From positions 9,249 through 73,248 of the forward strand of contig DKDL01000101.1 of NCBI GenBank assembly GCA_002449335.1: a DNA stretch of 64,000 nt, given 5' to 3'. Of this stretch, positions 52,590-62,541 are shown one piece after another. Made by a program: the position numbers and the translations under genes. The notes beneath the pieces are model-generated. The model was not told the DNA's origin. It ran no database searches and worked only from the letters and a program-made list of their open reading frames with translations. Source of the stretch: Succinatimonas sp. UBA6849. Its GTDB lineage: Bacteria; Pseudomonadota; Gammaproteobacteria; Enterobacterales; Succinivibrionaceae. Each line of letters begins with the position of its first letter. The stretch's first letter is position 1.

Positions 52590-55500
52590 CTATTTTACTT
52601 CGATGGTATCTTGAGCCTTGTACAATACCTCTGAAGTAGTTCTAAAGGAGGTATTGTGTACAGTCAGCGCCAAAGGTACTGAAGTGCCTCTATATGCTCC
52701 TTTTAGGATATAGGCAAAAGCAAAATCATTTCTCTTACTTTGACAGGAATTTACAATTGAGCTGTCTCCTTTTATGGTATTGAAAGCATAACTGTCTGTA
52801 AGTTCGCCTAAGAAAGGATATTTCTGTGAAGCTTCATTAGCATCAATGCTTCTTAAATAGAGCATATTAGCTGGTAGTAAAGATTCAACAGAGATCTTAC
52901 TTGAAAGGTTATTGAGATGAACTTTTACCAAAACGATAATATCCTCATTTACGTTAACGTGAAGAGGTGGGGCAAGCTCAGTTCCATCTGGAGAATAGTA
53001 GTTAACACTAATGTCCTGTCTATCTTTTGATAAGGCATATTTCTCTGGTACAGAGAAGATACTTGCACTGATTAAAGTGTCACTCTCTCCGTCATTGACT
53101 AAAGTAATTTCATTTCCTTTAAGAACACCGTCTGTAAATACGTTGTCATCCTTATTCTCATTAGAGATCATTTCCATCATTTTGGCTCTTTGAGCAGAAG
53201 TCTTATAGCTATAAGAGTTCTCTGTAGCTACAATCACGTATACTTCATTTAAACTCAAAGACTGGCTATTGTTCTCTTTTTGTTTTAACAGTGCCTCTAA
53301 GACACACAGACTGTCATAAGCTGTATCTGTGATATATAAAGGTTCATACTCTTGAAGAGCCTGAATGAGATTTATAAGTTTGTTATTGGAAAGGTTGCCT
53401 TTATCAATCGCAATTCTTAAGTTTTCAGCTTCTTTTAACAGCTCAACTGCTTTAGTGATAGCAATCTCCTGACGTTTTACATCACCATACAGAGCAAAAG
53501 CTTTAGCATAGGAGAGGTATGCATTGATAGCTTTAGATTTTGAATGGTCAAATCTAAAGGTAAGAGTAGAGCTTTGATTGTCACCTGATAAAGTTAGGGC
53601 ATACAGGCATAAAGCAGCTGTAGTCTCATTGTCAGAGTTAGCATTTCTCTTAATATTCTGTAAAAGCTTATCTAATACATTAAAGTTTGTGTTATAGCCT
53701 TTTTCTGAAGCCTTGTTTAATATAAGGTAAGCATAAGCTGCAACATAGCCACCATCTTCATAATTGACTAAAGAATAATCAACATAGCCCTGATTATTAA
53801 TAGTTGAATTTACGTAGTCGATAAGTGAACTAATCTTAGTCTGATAGGTTTTGTATTCCTGGCTGCTCTTATCTAGGAACTTCTCAGAATAATCTATGAG
53901 AGTTGAAAGATCAGATAAGGTATCAAAGTAATTACTCTTAAATGAGCTGTAAGCTTCATTTGCCATATCTTTTGGATTTGCTGATGGCAACAGACCATAG
54001 CTTAACTTTACCTTTGTTCCATCTTTAAATGTGTTCTTAAATTTAAAAGTAGCCTGCTCATTTACTTTTAATGGAAGAATAGCGCTTTCAAGTACTTTAC
54101 CTTTGTTTGGTAATACGTCTATTTCATAGCTGTCATCGTAGGTATAGTCACCTGATTTTACTTTTAAAGATACAGTACCCACACCTTCATTTAAGGCCTT
54201 AAGTTTTAAGTTCTCATGAGCTTTATTCTTATCTAATGATACACTCTTATCAAGTGAGCACTCTAAAGCTCCAGTGCAGGTAACTTTAAATGAAACATCT
54301 TTTTTGTCTTTGATTAAATCGTCAAATAAGACTCTGCCATAAAGCTCATCTCCTACATGCATGTAGCTGGGAGCTGCCAATTTGGTAACAGCATCAGAGG
54401 CAATAGTAATATCTTTAGAATAGCTACCAACTCTATCCTTATTCCAACCTACAACCATCAGTCTTGCCTTACCTGAGAATTTTGGAATATCAAAACTAAC
54501 TGTGGCTTTACCGTCTTTTACTTGTACTCTTGATGAACTCAAAGAGAGTAGAGCTTTGGTGGTATTAGATAAAATTTGAGCACTAGCACCTGCGAGCATT
54601 TCATCTGAACCATAGCCCTGACCGTCTTTAGATAAAGCTTTCATCACATAGGCATACATGTCATTTACCTTGGTTGAAAAAGCTCTCTTATCGGTTAAAA
54701 ACTTGAATGGATCAGGGGAGTTTTGTGCGTTAATAGCAAGAATACCTTCATCGATTAAATAGGCTCTTAAATAGGTATTCTCATCGCTATTGTCTACCTC
54801 AAGATTTACATTAAGCGTGCTATTAGGTTTTACTGTATCTAAAACCTGAGCCTTGATGTTTAGAAGTCTGTCCTGATTATCAAATCTGATATAAGAAAGA
54901 CCTACAGCGCGAGATGCTGTTCTGTATTTAGACTCTGTGCCTTTGTAGGTGGTAACTAGAGCGTAAGTACCTGTATCTTTAATGTCAGCAGAGTCAAAGC
55001 CAATTTCATTATGACCTTTGTTTACCTTAAAGCTCTGTTTTAATTCAACAGATGAATTACCAACTACCAAAGAGCCATAACCTTCAAACTCACTGTCAAA
55101 GCTTAAATTTACTCTGTCACCTTTGTGATATTGCTCTTTGTCCATAGTTAACATGAGCTTTTCAGGAGTCAGATCGTTATCCTCATTTACATACCCTTTT
55201 ACAAAGTTAAACTTGGTAAAGGCATTATCATTTTTTATTTCAACTGTATACAGTCCATCCTCAAGATTTACTGGAATAGAACTTAACTTGTCTTTTGTAA
55301 ATGAAAGAGATCCTGAGTCAACTGGCTCTGTATACTCGTTTTTAACAAACTTCCAGTTGCCGTCTACATAAGCATACTGATATGAGATGTTGCGTTTTAA
55401 TAGAGTGTAACTTGCCTTACCTTCAAGTCTTTTACCATCCTGATAACATAAAAGTGAATCAAGCTGGTATTTGTTATCTGCTTTGGTGAGCTTTACACCA

Positions 55501-57341
55501 ATTAAAGGTGAGCTGTACTTTACCTTAGCTTCTTTAGTCAAGTAAGCAGATCCGGTTACAGGATCTAGAACGTAGATATCAAATTTAACTTTGCGAGGGT
55601 AGTTACTATCCTCTGCGTTAAACTTAAAGCTAAAGACACCGTCCTCACTGGTGTTGCCAGAATCTATCTGCACATACTGAGTGTGATTACCATCATTTAC
55701 ACTCTCATCATCAAGGCCAAAGGAAAAGTCTTTATATTTATCAACGGTATGACTGTCTGGAAGAATGTTATAGCTTCCAGAAATACCAATGTCAGATGCT
55801 TTAGCGCCATAGTTATAGTCGGTATTAACTTTGATACTGTCTGAGGTACTTACAATATCATTTACCTTTAAGCTTGAGGTTAAAGCTGCAGGAGTAAACG
55901 CTGAGACTGTAAGATTAGTAGTACTTAAAAGATGCTTTTCATCAAAGCCCAATTCAAAATTCCAGGTGCCTAATTGAGCATTTTCAGGAAGTGTATATTC
56001 ATACTCAAAACTGTTCTCAACCGCTCTTGATAGCGGAATTTCTCTTTCAATTACATAGTCAGGACGTCTTATAAAGAGCTTTAATGCCTTTAAAGAAGCA
56101 GCACTAAGATCTTTGTTTCTTACTAAAGCCTGATATACAGTTTTCTCACCAGGCCTTAAAAGAGATCTGCTAGTATAGGCATAGACTTTGTAGTCATTGC
56201 TGTCACTAATACCAGCTCCTTCTTCAAAATATAAAGGACTTGCTCTTAAATCTAATGGGAAGAAATCGTCATTATTGTTAACAGTAACTGTAGCTACACT
56301 CTGTCCATTGTCTCCTGAGCATAATTCCTTATTAAAATGAACAAAACCATTGCTGTCTGTGGTTTTAGTATCTAATACATCATTTGATAATGACTTTAGG
56401 GTAACAGTAGCACCTTGAATTGGTTTGGCATCAGTAAGGGCTCTTACATTGACATCGATGCCATCATCTCCTTTGTATGAGGTAACGCCTAAGTTAGAAA
56501 CAAAGACGAGTTTTGATAATTGAAGAGCATTGTCATCATAGGAGATAAAGTCGTCAATTGTAAGATCATCGTGATCTTTTGAGTTGATAACACAGATGAC
56601 ATAAACACCACTTTTATCGGTGTTTACAAATTCGCTGATATCAACAGGTGTATGTTCAACCACATTTCTTTTGTTTTTAAAGTTAACTGTCTTTGAACCT
56701 AATAACTTTCCCTGATTAAAGATAAGTTTACGCATGTCATACTTATCAGGATTTTCTGAATACAGGCTGTAAAGCTCTGCCTGTGGAAGGGAGTTGTTTG
56801 AAATCTTAAACACACCTAAAGTTACAGCATCTGTGTTTACTGTCTCAAGCTCAATTACTTTGCGCTTATCCTTACCAGGTAGAATTAAGCCTTTGGCAAT
56901 TTTAACAGAGCAGGTCTCATCGATGGTTGTAAAGGTAGTTTCAGAGCTTACATCAGTGGTTAAAGTTGTGACTCTGTCTTTACTCTTTTGAGTAAATTTG
57001 ATGCCTTTTTGGAGCTTTAAAGTGTACTCTGTACCAAAGTTAAGCCCTGAAACGCACAGACGACCATCTTTTACAAAAGGGTAAGCATCTTTTACTTTGG
57101 AGTTTTTATTTACAAAAATTCCAACAGCTGAGGTTAAATCCTGTTCTGAAGCTATATCTTTATCAGTGATAAAACAAGTTAAGGCTTTGCCACGAGTGTT
57201 CTCATCAATAGCTCTTTTAACTTCAAGAGATAGCTTATCAGAAGCTCCATTTGTATCTTTAGCGTAAGCATATTCAGAGAGCATGACAGGAGTGGCAAAA
57301 AGAATAGTGCACCAAGACAAAAGTGATAACTTGTGATTCAT
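52590..57341 (-). CDS. yfhM: Bacterial alpha-2-macroglobulin (YfhM-like), no thioester
   Basis: 1583-residue periplasmic protease trap thought to shield the cell wall alongside PBP1C. Signal peptide ends at AYA-KD; there is no lipobox, unlike E. coli YfhM. MG-type beta domains fill the first 900 residues, including an MG2-like segment (VYAYTSRSLLRPGEKTVYQALVRN); the central A2M block is VSFDIPKFSGKARLMVVGWNKD (from about residue 955). The CxEQ thioester motif is absent: the expected region reads LPSANPKDMANEAYSSF. GGAG six bases before the ATG at 57341 sets the start. Confidence 0.88.
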   Translation of the reverse strand: MNHKLSLLSWCTILFATPVMLSEYAYAKDTNGASDKLSLEVKRAIDENTRGKALTCFITDKDIASEQDLTSAVGIFVNKNSKVKDAYPFVKDGRLCVSGLNFGTEYTLKLQKGIKFTQKSKDRVTTLTTDVSSETTFTTIDETCSVKIAKGLILPGKDKRKVIELETVNTDAVTLGVFKISNNSLPQAELYSLYSENPDKYDMRKLIFNQGKLLGSKTVNFKNKRNVVEHTPVDISEFVNTDKSGVYVICVINSKDHDDLTIDDFISYDDNALQLSKLVFVSNLGVTSYKGDDGIDVNVRALTDAKPIQGATVTLKSLSNDVLDTKTTDSNGFVHFNKELCSGDNGQSVATVTVNNNDDFFPLDLRASPLYFEEGAGISDSNDYKVYAYTSRSLLRPGEKTVYQALVRNKDLSAASLKALKLFIRRPDYVIEREIPLSRAVENSFEYEYTLPENAQLGTWNFELGFDEKHLLSTTNLTVSAFTPAALTSSLKVNDIVSTSDSIKVNTDYNYGAKASDIGISGSYNILPDSHTVDKYKDFSFGLDDESVNDGNHTQYVQIDSGNTSEDGVFSFKFNAEDSNYPRKVKFDIYVLDPVTGSAYLTKEAKVKYSSPLIGVKLTKADNKYQLDSLLCYQDGKRLEGKASYTLLKRNISYQYAYVDGNWKFVKNEYTEPVDSGSLSFTKDKLSSIPVNLEDGLYTVEIKNDNAFTKFNFVKGYVNEDNDLTPEKLMLTMDKEQYHKGDRVNLSFDSEFEGYGSLVVGNSSVELKQSFKVNKGHNEIGFDSADIKDTGTYALVTTYKGTESKYRTASRAVGLSYIRFDNQDRLLNIKAQVLDTVKPNSTLNVNLEVDNSDENTYLRAYLIDEGILAINAQNSPDPFKFLTDKRAFSTKVNDMYAYVMKALSKDGQGYGSDEMLAGASAQILSNTTKALLSLSSSRVQVKDGKATVSFDIPKFSGKARLMVVGWNKDRVGSYSKDITIASDAVTKLAAPSYMHVGDELYGRVLFDDLIKDKKDVSFKVTCTGALECSLDKSVSLDKNKAHENLKLKALNEGVGTVSLKVKSGDYTYDDSYEIDVLPNKGKVLESAILPLKVNEQATFKFKNTFKDGTKVKLSYGLLPSANPKDMANEAYSSFKSNYFDTLSDLSTLIDYSEKFLDKSSQEYKTYQTKISSLIDYVNSTINNQGYVDYSLVNYEDGGYVAAYAYLILNKASEKGYNTNFNVLDKLLQNIKRNANSDNETTAALCLYALTLSGDNQSSTLTFRFDHSKSKAINAYLSYAKAFALYGDVKRQEIAITKAVELLKEAENLRIAIDKGNLSNNKLINLIQALQEYEPLYITDTAYDSLCVLEALLKQKENNSQSLSLNEVYVIVATENSYSYKTSAQRAKMMEMISNENKDDNVFTDGVLKGNEITLVNDGESDTLISASIFSVPEKYALSKDRQDISVNYYSPDGTELAPPLHVNVNEDIIVLVKVHLNNLSSKISVESLLPANMLYLRSIDANEASQKYPFLGELTDSYAFNTIKGDSSIVNSCQSKRNDFAFAYILKGAYRGTSVPLALTVHNTSFRTTSEVLYKAQDTIEVK

Positions 57342-57677
57342 AGAAGCTCCGTGTAAAGACATATAGCCAAATCTATTACTTAACTGTAGGTAATTAATCC
57401 GATTGTAGCAAATCTAACATCAAATACTTTGATACGAATTAGCAAATAAACTTTACATCGTAAAAGGTAAGGTCTAAAAGCGTAAAAGACAAGAATGCAA
57501 AAGTTGTTAAGAATATATGGTCAGAACAAAAATTTTTTACAAGGTATAAAAAATAAGAACAATTTCATATAATGGCAAAATTAAATACCAAATTGGATTG
57601 CTTATAAAAAGGGTAAACACAGATGATTTATCACTGGCAGTCTAATGTAATACATATCTTTAAGTTAAGGATGACTT
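57342..57677. other. Divergent promoter region of yfhM-pbpC and dgkA
   Basis: 336 AT-rich bases with no gene. A TATAAT-like -10 lies near 57572 (TTTCATATAATGG) for the rightward dgkA-tadA unit, without a good -35. Nothing else recognised. Confidence 0.5.
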
Positions 57678-58067
57678 ATGGCAAAGGTACAGAAAAAAGG
57701 TCTAGTTAGAATTTACAATGCTGGTAAATACAGCATGAAAGGCTTTAAAGCAGGTCTTGAAAATGAAGCTGCAATCAGACAGGAGATGTTCTTAGCCGTA
57801 ATTTTAACTGCTGTAGCTTTTTATTTAAGATATTTTTCAGATTTTGGCTACTCTACCTTAGAACTAATTGCTTTAATTGCAATGCCATGGATTACTGTGG
57901 TAACTGAACTTTTAAATTCTGGTATTGAAGCTGTAGTTGACAGAATCGGTACTGAATTTAACGAACTTTCAGGTCGAGCAAAAGACTTAGGCTCTGCTGC
58001 AGTATTTGTAATGCTGATCCTGACTTTAGTAACTTGGGTTGTAATTATTGCAGATCACTGTATTTAA
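57678..58067 (+). CDS. dgkA: Diacylglycerol kinase
   Basis: Small trimeric inner-membrane kinase that recycles diacylglycerol to phosphatidic acid. 129 residues, three helices. Characteristic motifs: AGLENEAAIRQEMFLA and ELLNSGIEAVVDRIG, followed by AKDLGSAAVFVMLI. AAGGA precedes the ATG. tadA follows 17 bases later. Confidence 0.95.
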   Translation: MAKVQKKGLVRIYNAGKYSMKGFKAGLENEAAIRQEMFLAVILTAVAFYLRYFSDFGYSTLELIALIAMPWITVVTELLNSGIEAVVDRIGTEFNELSGRAKDLGSAAVFVMLILTLVTWVVIIADHCI

Positions 58068-58084
58068 GCCCTTAGTTCTAGCTT

Positions 58085-58579
58085 ATGCGTGATCATGAAT
58101 ATTACATGACTTTAGCCTTTAAAGAAGCTTTAAAGGCTAAAGAAAAAGGAGAGATCCCTGTAGGTGCGGTTATTGTTGATCCTAATGGTGAAGTTATAGC
58201 TACAGGACACAATCAAACCATAAGTACTAATGATCCTTCAGCTCATGCAGAGATTGTCGCTCTGCGTGCATTAGGCAAGGCTGTTTCAAATTATCGCTTT
58301 CCTGACTATTCAATCTATGTAACTTTAGAGCCATGTTGTATGTGTGCTATGGCTTTAATCCACTCAAGACTTAAAAATCTCTATTTTGGAGCTTATGACT
58401 TAAAAACTGGAGCCTGTGGTTCAGCTTTTAATTTAATCTCCAATCCTAAACATAATCATGAAATCAGGGTAGAAGGCGGAATTTTAAGAGACGAATGCTC
58501 TATGTTATTGTCTAAATTCTTTAAAGAGCGCAGACAGGCTAAAAAAGAACTGAAAAAGCAGTCAACTCAAGACTCTTAA
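58085..58579 (+). CDS. tadA: tRNA-specific adenosine deaminase
   Basis: Deaminates the wobble adenosine of tRNA-Arg(ACG) to inosine. Zinc site HAEIVAL (His with catalytic Glu, near 58) and LEPCCMCAMAL (near 83-93). 164 residues with a basic C-terminal tail. No strong ribosome site; probably translated from the dgkA transcript. Confidence 0.95.
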   Translation: MRDHEYYMTLAFKEALKAKEKGEIPVGAVIVDPNGEVIATGHNQTISTNDPSAHAEIVALRALGKAVSNYRFPDYSIYVTLEPCCMCAMALIHSRLKNLYFGAYDLKTGACGSAFNLISNPKHNHEIRVEGGILRDECSMLLSKFFKERRQAKKELKKQSTQDS

Positions 58580-58838
58580 ACTTATTGCATTTCAACTGAC
58601 AGTTAATATCTGTCGCTAATTAAAACAATTCATACTTTTGCCTTAAAGTAATCTGAACAACTGCGTAAAAACATCTATGAACTCTGCTCAATTTGTGAAC
58701 GCTTTTGTGAGATCTGACGCTAAATCAAAACTTTGATCGTTTTCATTATGCTATACTATGCAGATGAGCAGATTTAAGAATTTTCTGCATTATATAAATA
58801 ATAATAACGATGTGACCTTGTTTTGAGGAGCTACAGCA

Positions 58839-60224
58839 GTGAAAACACGCAACAGCATTCGTGCAGAAATTAATGCACTATATAACGAAAGAGTAATAGG
58901 CTGGCTAAGTGATTCAGTCAAGTCTAAAAAGAATTTTGAAGCTGTAAGAATTTATTTGGGCGCTCCTACTCGTGATGAGGACGTACTGACAAATAAAGAT
59001 GAGTTTGTTCGTTTCTGTAACGATTGGCACAAAGAGCTTAATGCAGGAAAAGTTGAGTTTTTAGATAAGACTTATCCTGACCTTGGAAAAATCGAAGTTC
59101 CTATTCATTTGGTTTTTGAGAAAGTTGATGAACTTGCTGCATGGGCAGGTCATCTTGTGGAGTTCCACTCAGCTCAAAACCGTCTTCAGACTGTAAAGAA
59201 AAATTTACCTGAACTTTTAGATTCTGCTGTAGAGAATATTCATGCTTTAACCACATTAGAAGATCAGGATTTTGAGCGTTTCCTACTTGTATGCAAGTGG
59301 TTATGTGCTCATAAAGATTCTTCATCAATGATCCGTCAGATCCCTGTACGTGGCGTTGATACTTTATGGTTTGAAAAGTACAGATTTGTTGTTCTTGCAT
59401 TCATGCGCAAGTACTTAGACTTAAATCCATTAAGACGTGATTTATTACAGTTAGGTTTAGTACCACCAGCACCTACTGTACGTTTAGTTTTATTAGATAA
59501 ACTTTTACGCAGTAGAGTAGGTGGTCTGCGTGATATTGGTATTACAGTAGAAGACTTAGCTAAACTAGATATCAAGCCACGCAAAGTCTTATTCTTTGAT
59601 GATTTAGCTACTGCTTTATCAGTTCCTGATGTACCAGGTATGGTATGTCTGGTTTTGCCATTCCAGACCTCAAGAGTATGTACTATTCCTTGGATTGCTC
59701 ATGCTCAGTGTGCTTACGTTTCAAATATTGAAATGAAAGCTTTTGCTGTATTGAACAATCTTCGAGTTCACTTACCAAATACTAAGAGCGTAACTTTAAG
59801 TAGGGAGTTCTTTGAAGCTAATTCAGACCTTTGGTCATTTGATGATATTGAAATTGAAGAGCTCAATACCTCAATGGCATTAACTTCAACAGAAGCTACT
59901 TTATACAATATGTTAGCAGCTGGCGTCTTTGGCAGAAAAGCACGTTTACCTTTAGAGAGAATTCCTCTATCAGAGATCTTCGGGGCACTTGATATTGAGT
60001 ACAAAGAAGAGACCGTACAAGAGGAAGAAAACATAATTGATGTTCCAAAACAGGTCGCACCAGCACCAGTTAAAAGCACCGCTGCTCAGGCAACTGTTTT
60101 AACTAAAACTGAAGAAACTGCTGTAGAAAAAGCTGCTAATGATGATGAAATCAAGAAAGTAGCTGTAGAAGAGAAGAAAGGATCTTCAGATAACGCAGTT
60201 CCTACAACTGAAAATCAACAGTAA
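58839..60224 (+). CDS. Orphan JetD-like protein with degenerate Toprim site
   Basis: 461 residues resembling JetD, the nuclease subunit of Wadjet systems (DUF3322 then DUF2220). Residues about 166-182 (RQIPVRGVDTLWFEKYR) match the JetD RxxPVxGVDTK segment, and the end of the Toprim region matches ALTSTEATLYNMLAAG...RLPLERIP. But the catalytic GDIDTHGFAIL is replaced by SNIEMKAFAVL (near 294) and the ENL Glu by Asp (DDLATALSVPD, near 256), so nuclease activity is unlikely. The last 75 residues are an acidic low-complexity tail. No jetA, jetB or jetC is in the window. Start GTG has GAGGAG eight bases upstream. Confidence 0.68.
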   Translation: MKTRNSIRAEINALYNERVIGWLSDSVKSKKNFEAVRIYLGAPTRDEDVLTNKDEFVRFCNDWHKELNAGKVEFLDKTYPDLGKIEVPIHLVFEKVDELAAWAGHLVEFHSAQNRLQTVKKNLPELLDSAVENIHALTTLEDQDFERFLLVCKWLCAHKDSSSMIRQIPVRGVDTLWFEKYRFVVLAFMRKYLDLNPLRRDLLQLGLVPPAPTVRLVLLDKLLRSRVGGLRDIGITVEDLAKLDIKPRKVLFFDDLATALSVPDVPGMVCLVLPFQTSRVCTIPWIAHAQCAYVSNIEMKAFAVLNNLRVHLPNTKSVTLSREFFEANSDLWSFDDIEIEELNTSMALTSTEATLYNMLAAGVFGRKARLPLERIPLSEIFGALDIEYKEETVQEEENIIDVPKQVAPAPVKSTAAQATVLTKTEETAVEKAANDDEIKKVAVEEKKGSSDNAVPTTENQQ

Positions 60225-60242
60225 TAATTCTCATTTTATAAG

Positions 60243-60288
60243 AATTGACACCGTGATATGGCATTTTTGCTATAAAATGGTGTCAATT
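60243..60288 (+). terminator. Hairpin between the JetD-like gene and yciO
   Basis: ATTGACACC and GGTGTCAAT form a perfect 9-bp stem about 20 bases after the stop, enclosing smaller complementary segments. The T tract after it is weak. The region also has a -10-like TGCTATAAAAT, so it may double as promoter for yciO. Confidence 0.5.
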
Positions 60289-60423
60289 TGTTTATGTGAA
60301 AAGGGTTTTATTCGGCTTTTGCAAAAACAAACCTTATATCATAAAAGATAAATCTAAAAGACAGTTTTGAAGATAAAGATAAAGATCTTTTGATAGCTGT
60401 CGATATCATAAAGAGTATTTTAA

Positions 60424-61047
60424 ATGTCAGCACAATTTATCAGTGTTCACCCAGACAACCCACAGCCACGCTTTATTAAGCAGATCTGTGAATGTCTTAA
60501 TAATGGTGGAGTTGTGGTTATCCCAACAGATTCAGCTTATGCACTATGCTGCAAGCTAGAGCAAAAGCAGGCAATGGAGAGAATTGCCAGAATCAGACAG
60601 GTAGACAAACACCATAACTTTACTCTTTTATGTCGTGATCTTTCTGAATTATCAACTTATGCCAAAGTTGAAAACAGTGTATTTAGATTACTGAAAAATC
60701 ATACTCCTGGAGCTTATACCTTTATTCTTCCAGCAACTAAGGAAGTGCCTCGCCGTCTGATGAATGAAAAGAGAAAGACTATTGGTATAAGAGTGCCTAA
60801 TAATGCAATCGTGGATGCGATTGTAAGTGAGTTAAATGAGCCTCTGATGAGTTGCTCTTTAATTCTTCCAGAACATGAAGAAGCAGAGTCAGATCCTGTA
60901 ACCATCAATGACGAGGTAGGTTCTGTTGTTGATATCATTGTAGATGGTGGTGTGCTGTCACCAAGTCCTACTTCAGTGATAGTCTTCAATGACGGAGTAC
61001 CTGAGATTGCACGTTACGGCTCAGGTGATGTTTCTGATTTTGAGTAA
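60424..61047 (+). CDS. yciO: YciO-type Sua5/YrdC-family protein
   Basis: 207 residues of the threonylcarbamoyl-AMP synthase fold. HPDNPQPRFIKQICECLNNGG, PTDSAYALCCKLEQKQAMERIARIRQ, and HNFTLLCRDLSELSTYA match E. coli YciO almost block by block, rather than the TsaC paralog. The KR-rich KEVPRRLMNEKRKTIGIRVP segment is the nucleotide-binding part. Whether YciO itself makes t6A in tRNA is uncertain. Confidence 0.92.
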   Translation: MSAQFISVHPDNPQPRFIKQICECLNNGGVVVIPTDSAYALCCKLEQKQAMERIARIRQVDKHHNFTLLCRDLSELSTYAKVENSVFRLLKNHTPGAYTFILPATKEVPRRLMNEKRKTIGIRVPNNAIVDAIVSELNEPLMSCSLILPEHEEAESDPVTINDEVGSVVDIIVDGGVLSPSPTSVIVFNDGVPEIARYGSGDVSDFE

Positions 61048-61107
61048 TAATTGACTATATTGGATTAGAATTGTTACTAAAGTAATAGGTTTTAAGAGGA
61101 AAGTAAA

Positions 61108-61581
61108 TTGGATTCAGGCCTATTTAAAAGAAGAAAAGTGGCAATCAGACTGGGCTTAGGTCTGATGGTGGTTGTCATTATTTCTGATTTTTTCCTCTAT
61201 CCTAGACAGTACTCCTATCCTAGCTCAGTCACAGAATACAGTACACAAGAGAATAATGAAAAAAGATATTATCTGCGTCAGCAGTTAGAGCATTCTAAGA
61301 CCTATGACCAGATGAGACTGAGAGTCAGTAGCTCACAATATATAAGCCAGGAAAAGCTCTACGACAAAGTCGATCCTAAAACACAGCAGAGCTTTCAGGA
61401 AGATACCTCAAGAAAAAGAGGCGAAAAGATCTTAGAAAAGCAGGGAATTAGTTCTGCAAGCACAACTTCGGGCAGAACTTCAGATGGTTCTGCTTTTAAA
61501 AACAAGACAGGCAAGGTAAAAGCTAAAGGACTGTCTGACTGGATGAAACAGAACGCTCTTTTAAAAGATGATGAGAAATAG
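61108..61581 (+). CDS. Hypothetical single-pass membrane protein
   Basis: 157 residues, unrecognised. A basic N-terminus and one helix (about 12-30) suggest an inner-membrane anchor with the polar remainder in the periplasm; that part is Ser/Gln/Lys-rich and probably extended or helical. It ends in LSDWMKQNALLKDDEK, which resembles the tail of the next gene product (W, N and L in the same spacing). The start is TTG at 61108 with GAGG nine bases upstream. 60 bases after yciO. Confidence 0.6.
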   Translation: MDSGLFKRRKVAIRLGLGLMVVVIISDFFLYPRQYSYPSSVTEYSTQENNEKRYYLRQQLEHSKTYDQMRLRVSSSQYISQEKLYDKVDPKTQQSFQEDTSRKRGEKILEKQGISSASTTSGRTSDGSAFKNKTGKVKAKGLSDWMKQNALLKDDEK

Positions 61582-61837
61582 TCTTTTCAAGATCTCATTT
61601 ATCAATATAAGTATCTCTTAAGCTAGTACATAATTGTATAATAAAATAAGCAAAGTTAAGACGATACCAATTCTTACAAACCGCAGATGAAAGTGATTGA
61701 TGCTCTTAATTTGAGCATCAAAATTCAAAATAATATTTATTCTTATTTTTATAGTATTTTTAACTTTTTAGAACTATACTGAAAAAGTAGGAAATAAAAA
61801 CGTAACGTTAAGATTTAATTTCCAAGCAGTGGATATT

Positions 61838-62419
61838 ATGAAGCATTTTTTTAAGATTACTGTTGCGACTCTAATCTCATTCTTTTCGACGGTGTTTGTA
61901 GCTAATGCAGCAGGCGTTAGTGATGAAAATGCACAGACAGAGCAGGCAATTAAAAAACAGGAATTAGATTTAAAGAGAGCTCGTTTGCGTGAATCTTTAA
62001 AACAGGATCAGGCTCATTCATTCCAGAGAAGAGCTTTTGATAAGCAGAAAAATCAAGCTGAAAACGATAAGGCTGACTACTATAATGCCTTAAGAAAGCA
62101 GGCTGATGCTGATTCATTAGTGAGTGATGAACCAGCTCCTGAAAAGACAGCTCCAGAGTTAGAAAACAATAAAGAGCAGAAAGTTGCATCACAAAGCGTC
62201 AATAATGGTCCTAGAGAAGCTGATGAGCGTACCAAGACCTTCCAAAAGTGGGTCAACAGTAACATGATGTTAGATTCTGACTCAAAGATCTCTCACAAAG
62301 ATGCTATGAAGTTTGAGCAGAAAGAAGAGCTTAAAAAGAATCTTTTAGATGGCAACTCAGAGACTGTGATTGTCAAAAAACAGTCTATAGGCAAGATTGA
62401 GAAGGTAAATAAAGAATAG
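61838..62419 (+). CDS. Hypothetical exported protein
   Basis: 193 residues with a signal peptide (about 1-24, cleavage at ANA-AG). The mature protein is highly charged and predicted helical (Gln/Lys/Glu-rich 30-80), then a Pro/Glu linker, and a C-terminal block FQKWVNSNMMLDSDSK that resembles the end of the preceding gene product. A GTG three codons upstream is in frame, but the ATG at 61838 fits the signal peptide. Function unknown; likely periplasmic. Confidence 0.62.
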   Translation: MKHFFKITVATLISFFSTVFVANAAGVSDENAQTEQAIKKQELDLKRARLRESLKQDQAHSFQRRAFDKQKNQAENDKADYYNALRKQADADSLVSDEPAPEKTAPELENNKEQKVASQSVNNGPREADERTKTFQKWVNSNMMLDSDSKISHKDAMKFEQKEELKKNLLDGNSETVIVKKQSIGKIEKVNKE

Positions 62420-62473
62420 TAGCTCAGATGTTTTCAAAAACAGATTAAACGCAGATTTTACAATTTCTACTTA

Positions 62474-62508
62474 CGAAAAAGGCAGAACCTCAAAAGCTCT
62501 GCCTTTAT
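62474..62508. terminator. Bidirectional terminator before asnA
   Basis: AAAGGCAGA and TCTGCCTTT form a perfect 9-bp stem flanked by A and T tracts, between two convergent genes. Confidence 0.8.
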
Positions 62509-62541
62509 TGTGTTTGTTATTTAAGATTGGTTATCTAAAGA

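Noticed and set aside
58739..58780. Sigma-70 promoter TTGATC...TATACT before the JetD-like gene
   Set aside because: The spacer is about 13 bases, too short for a convincing promoter.
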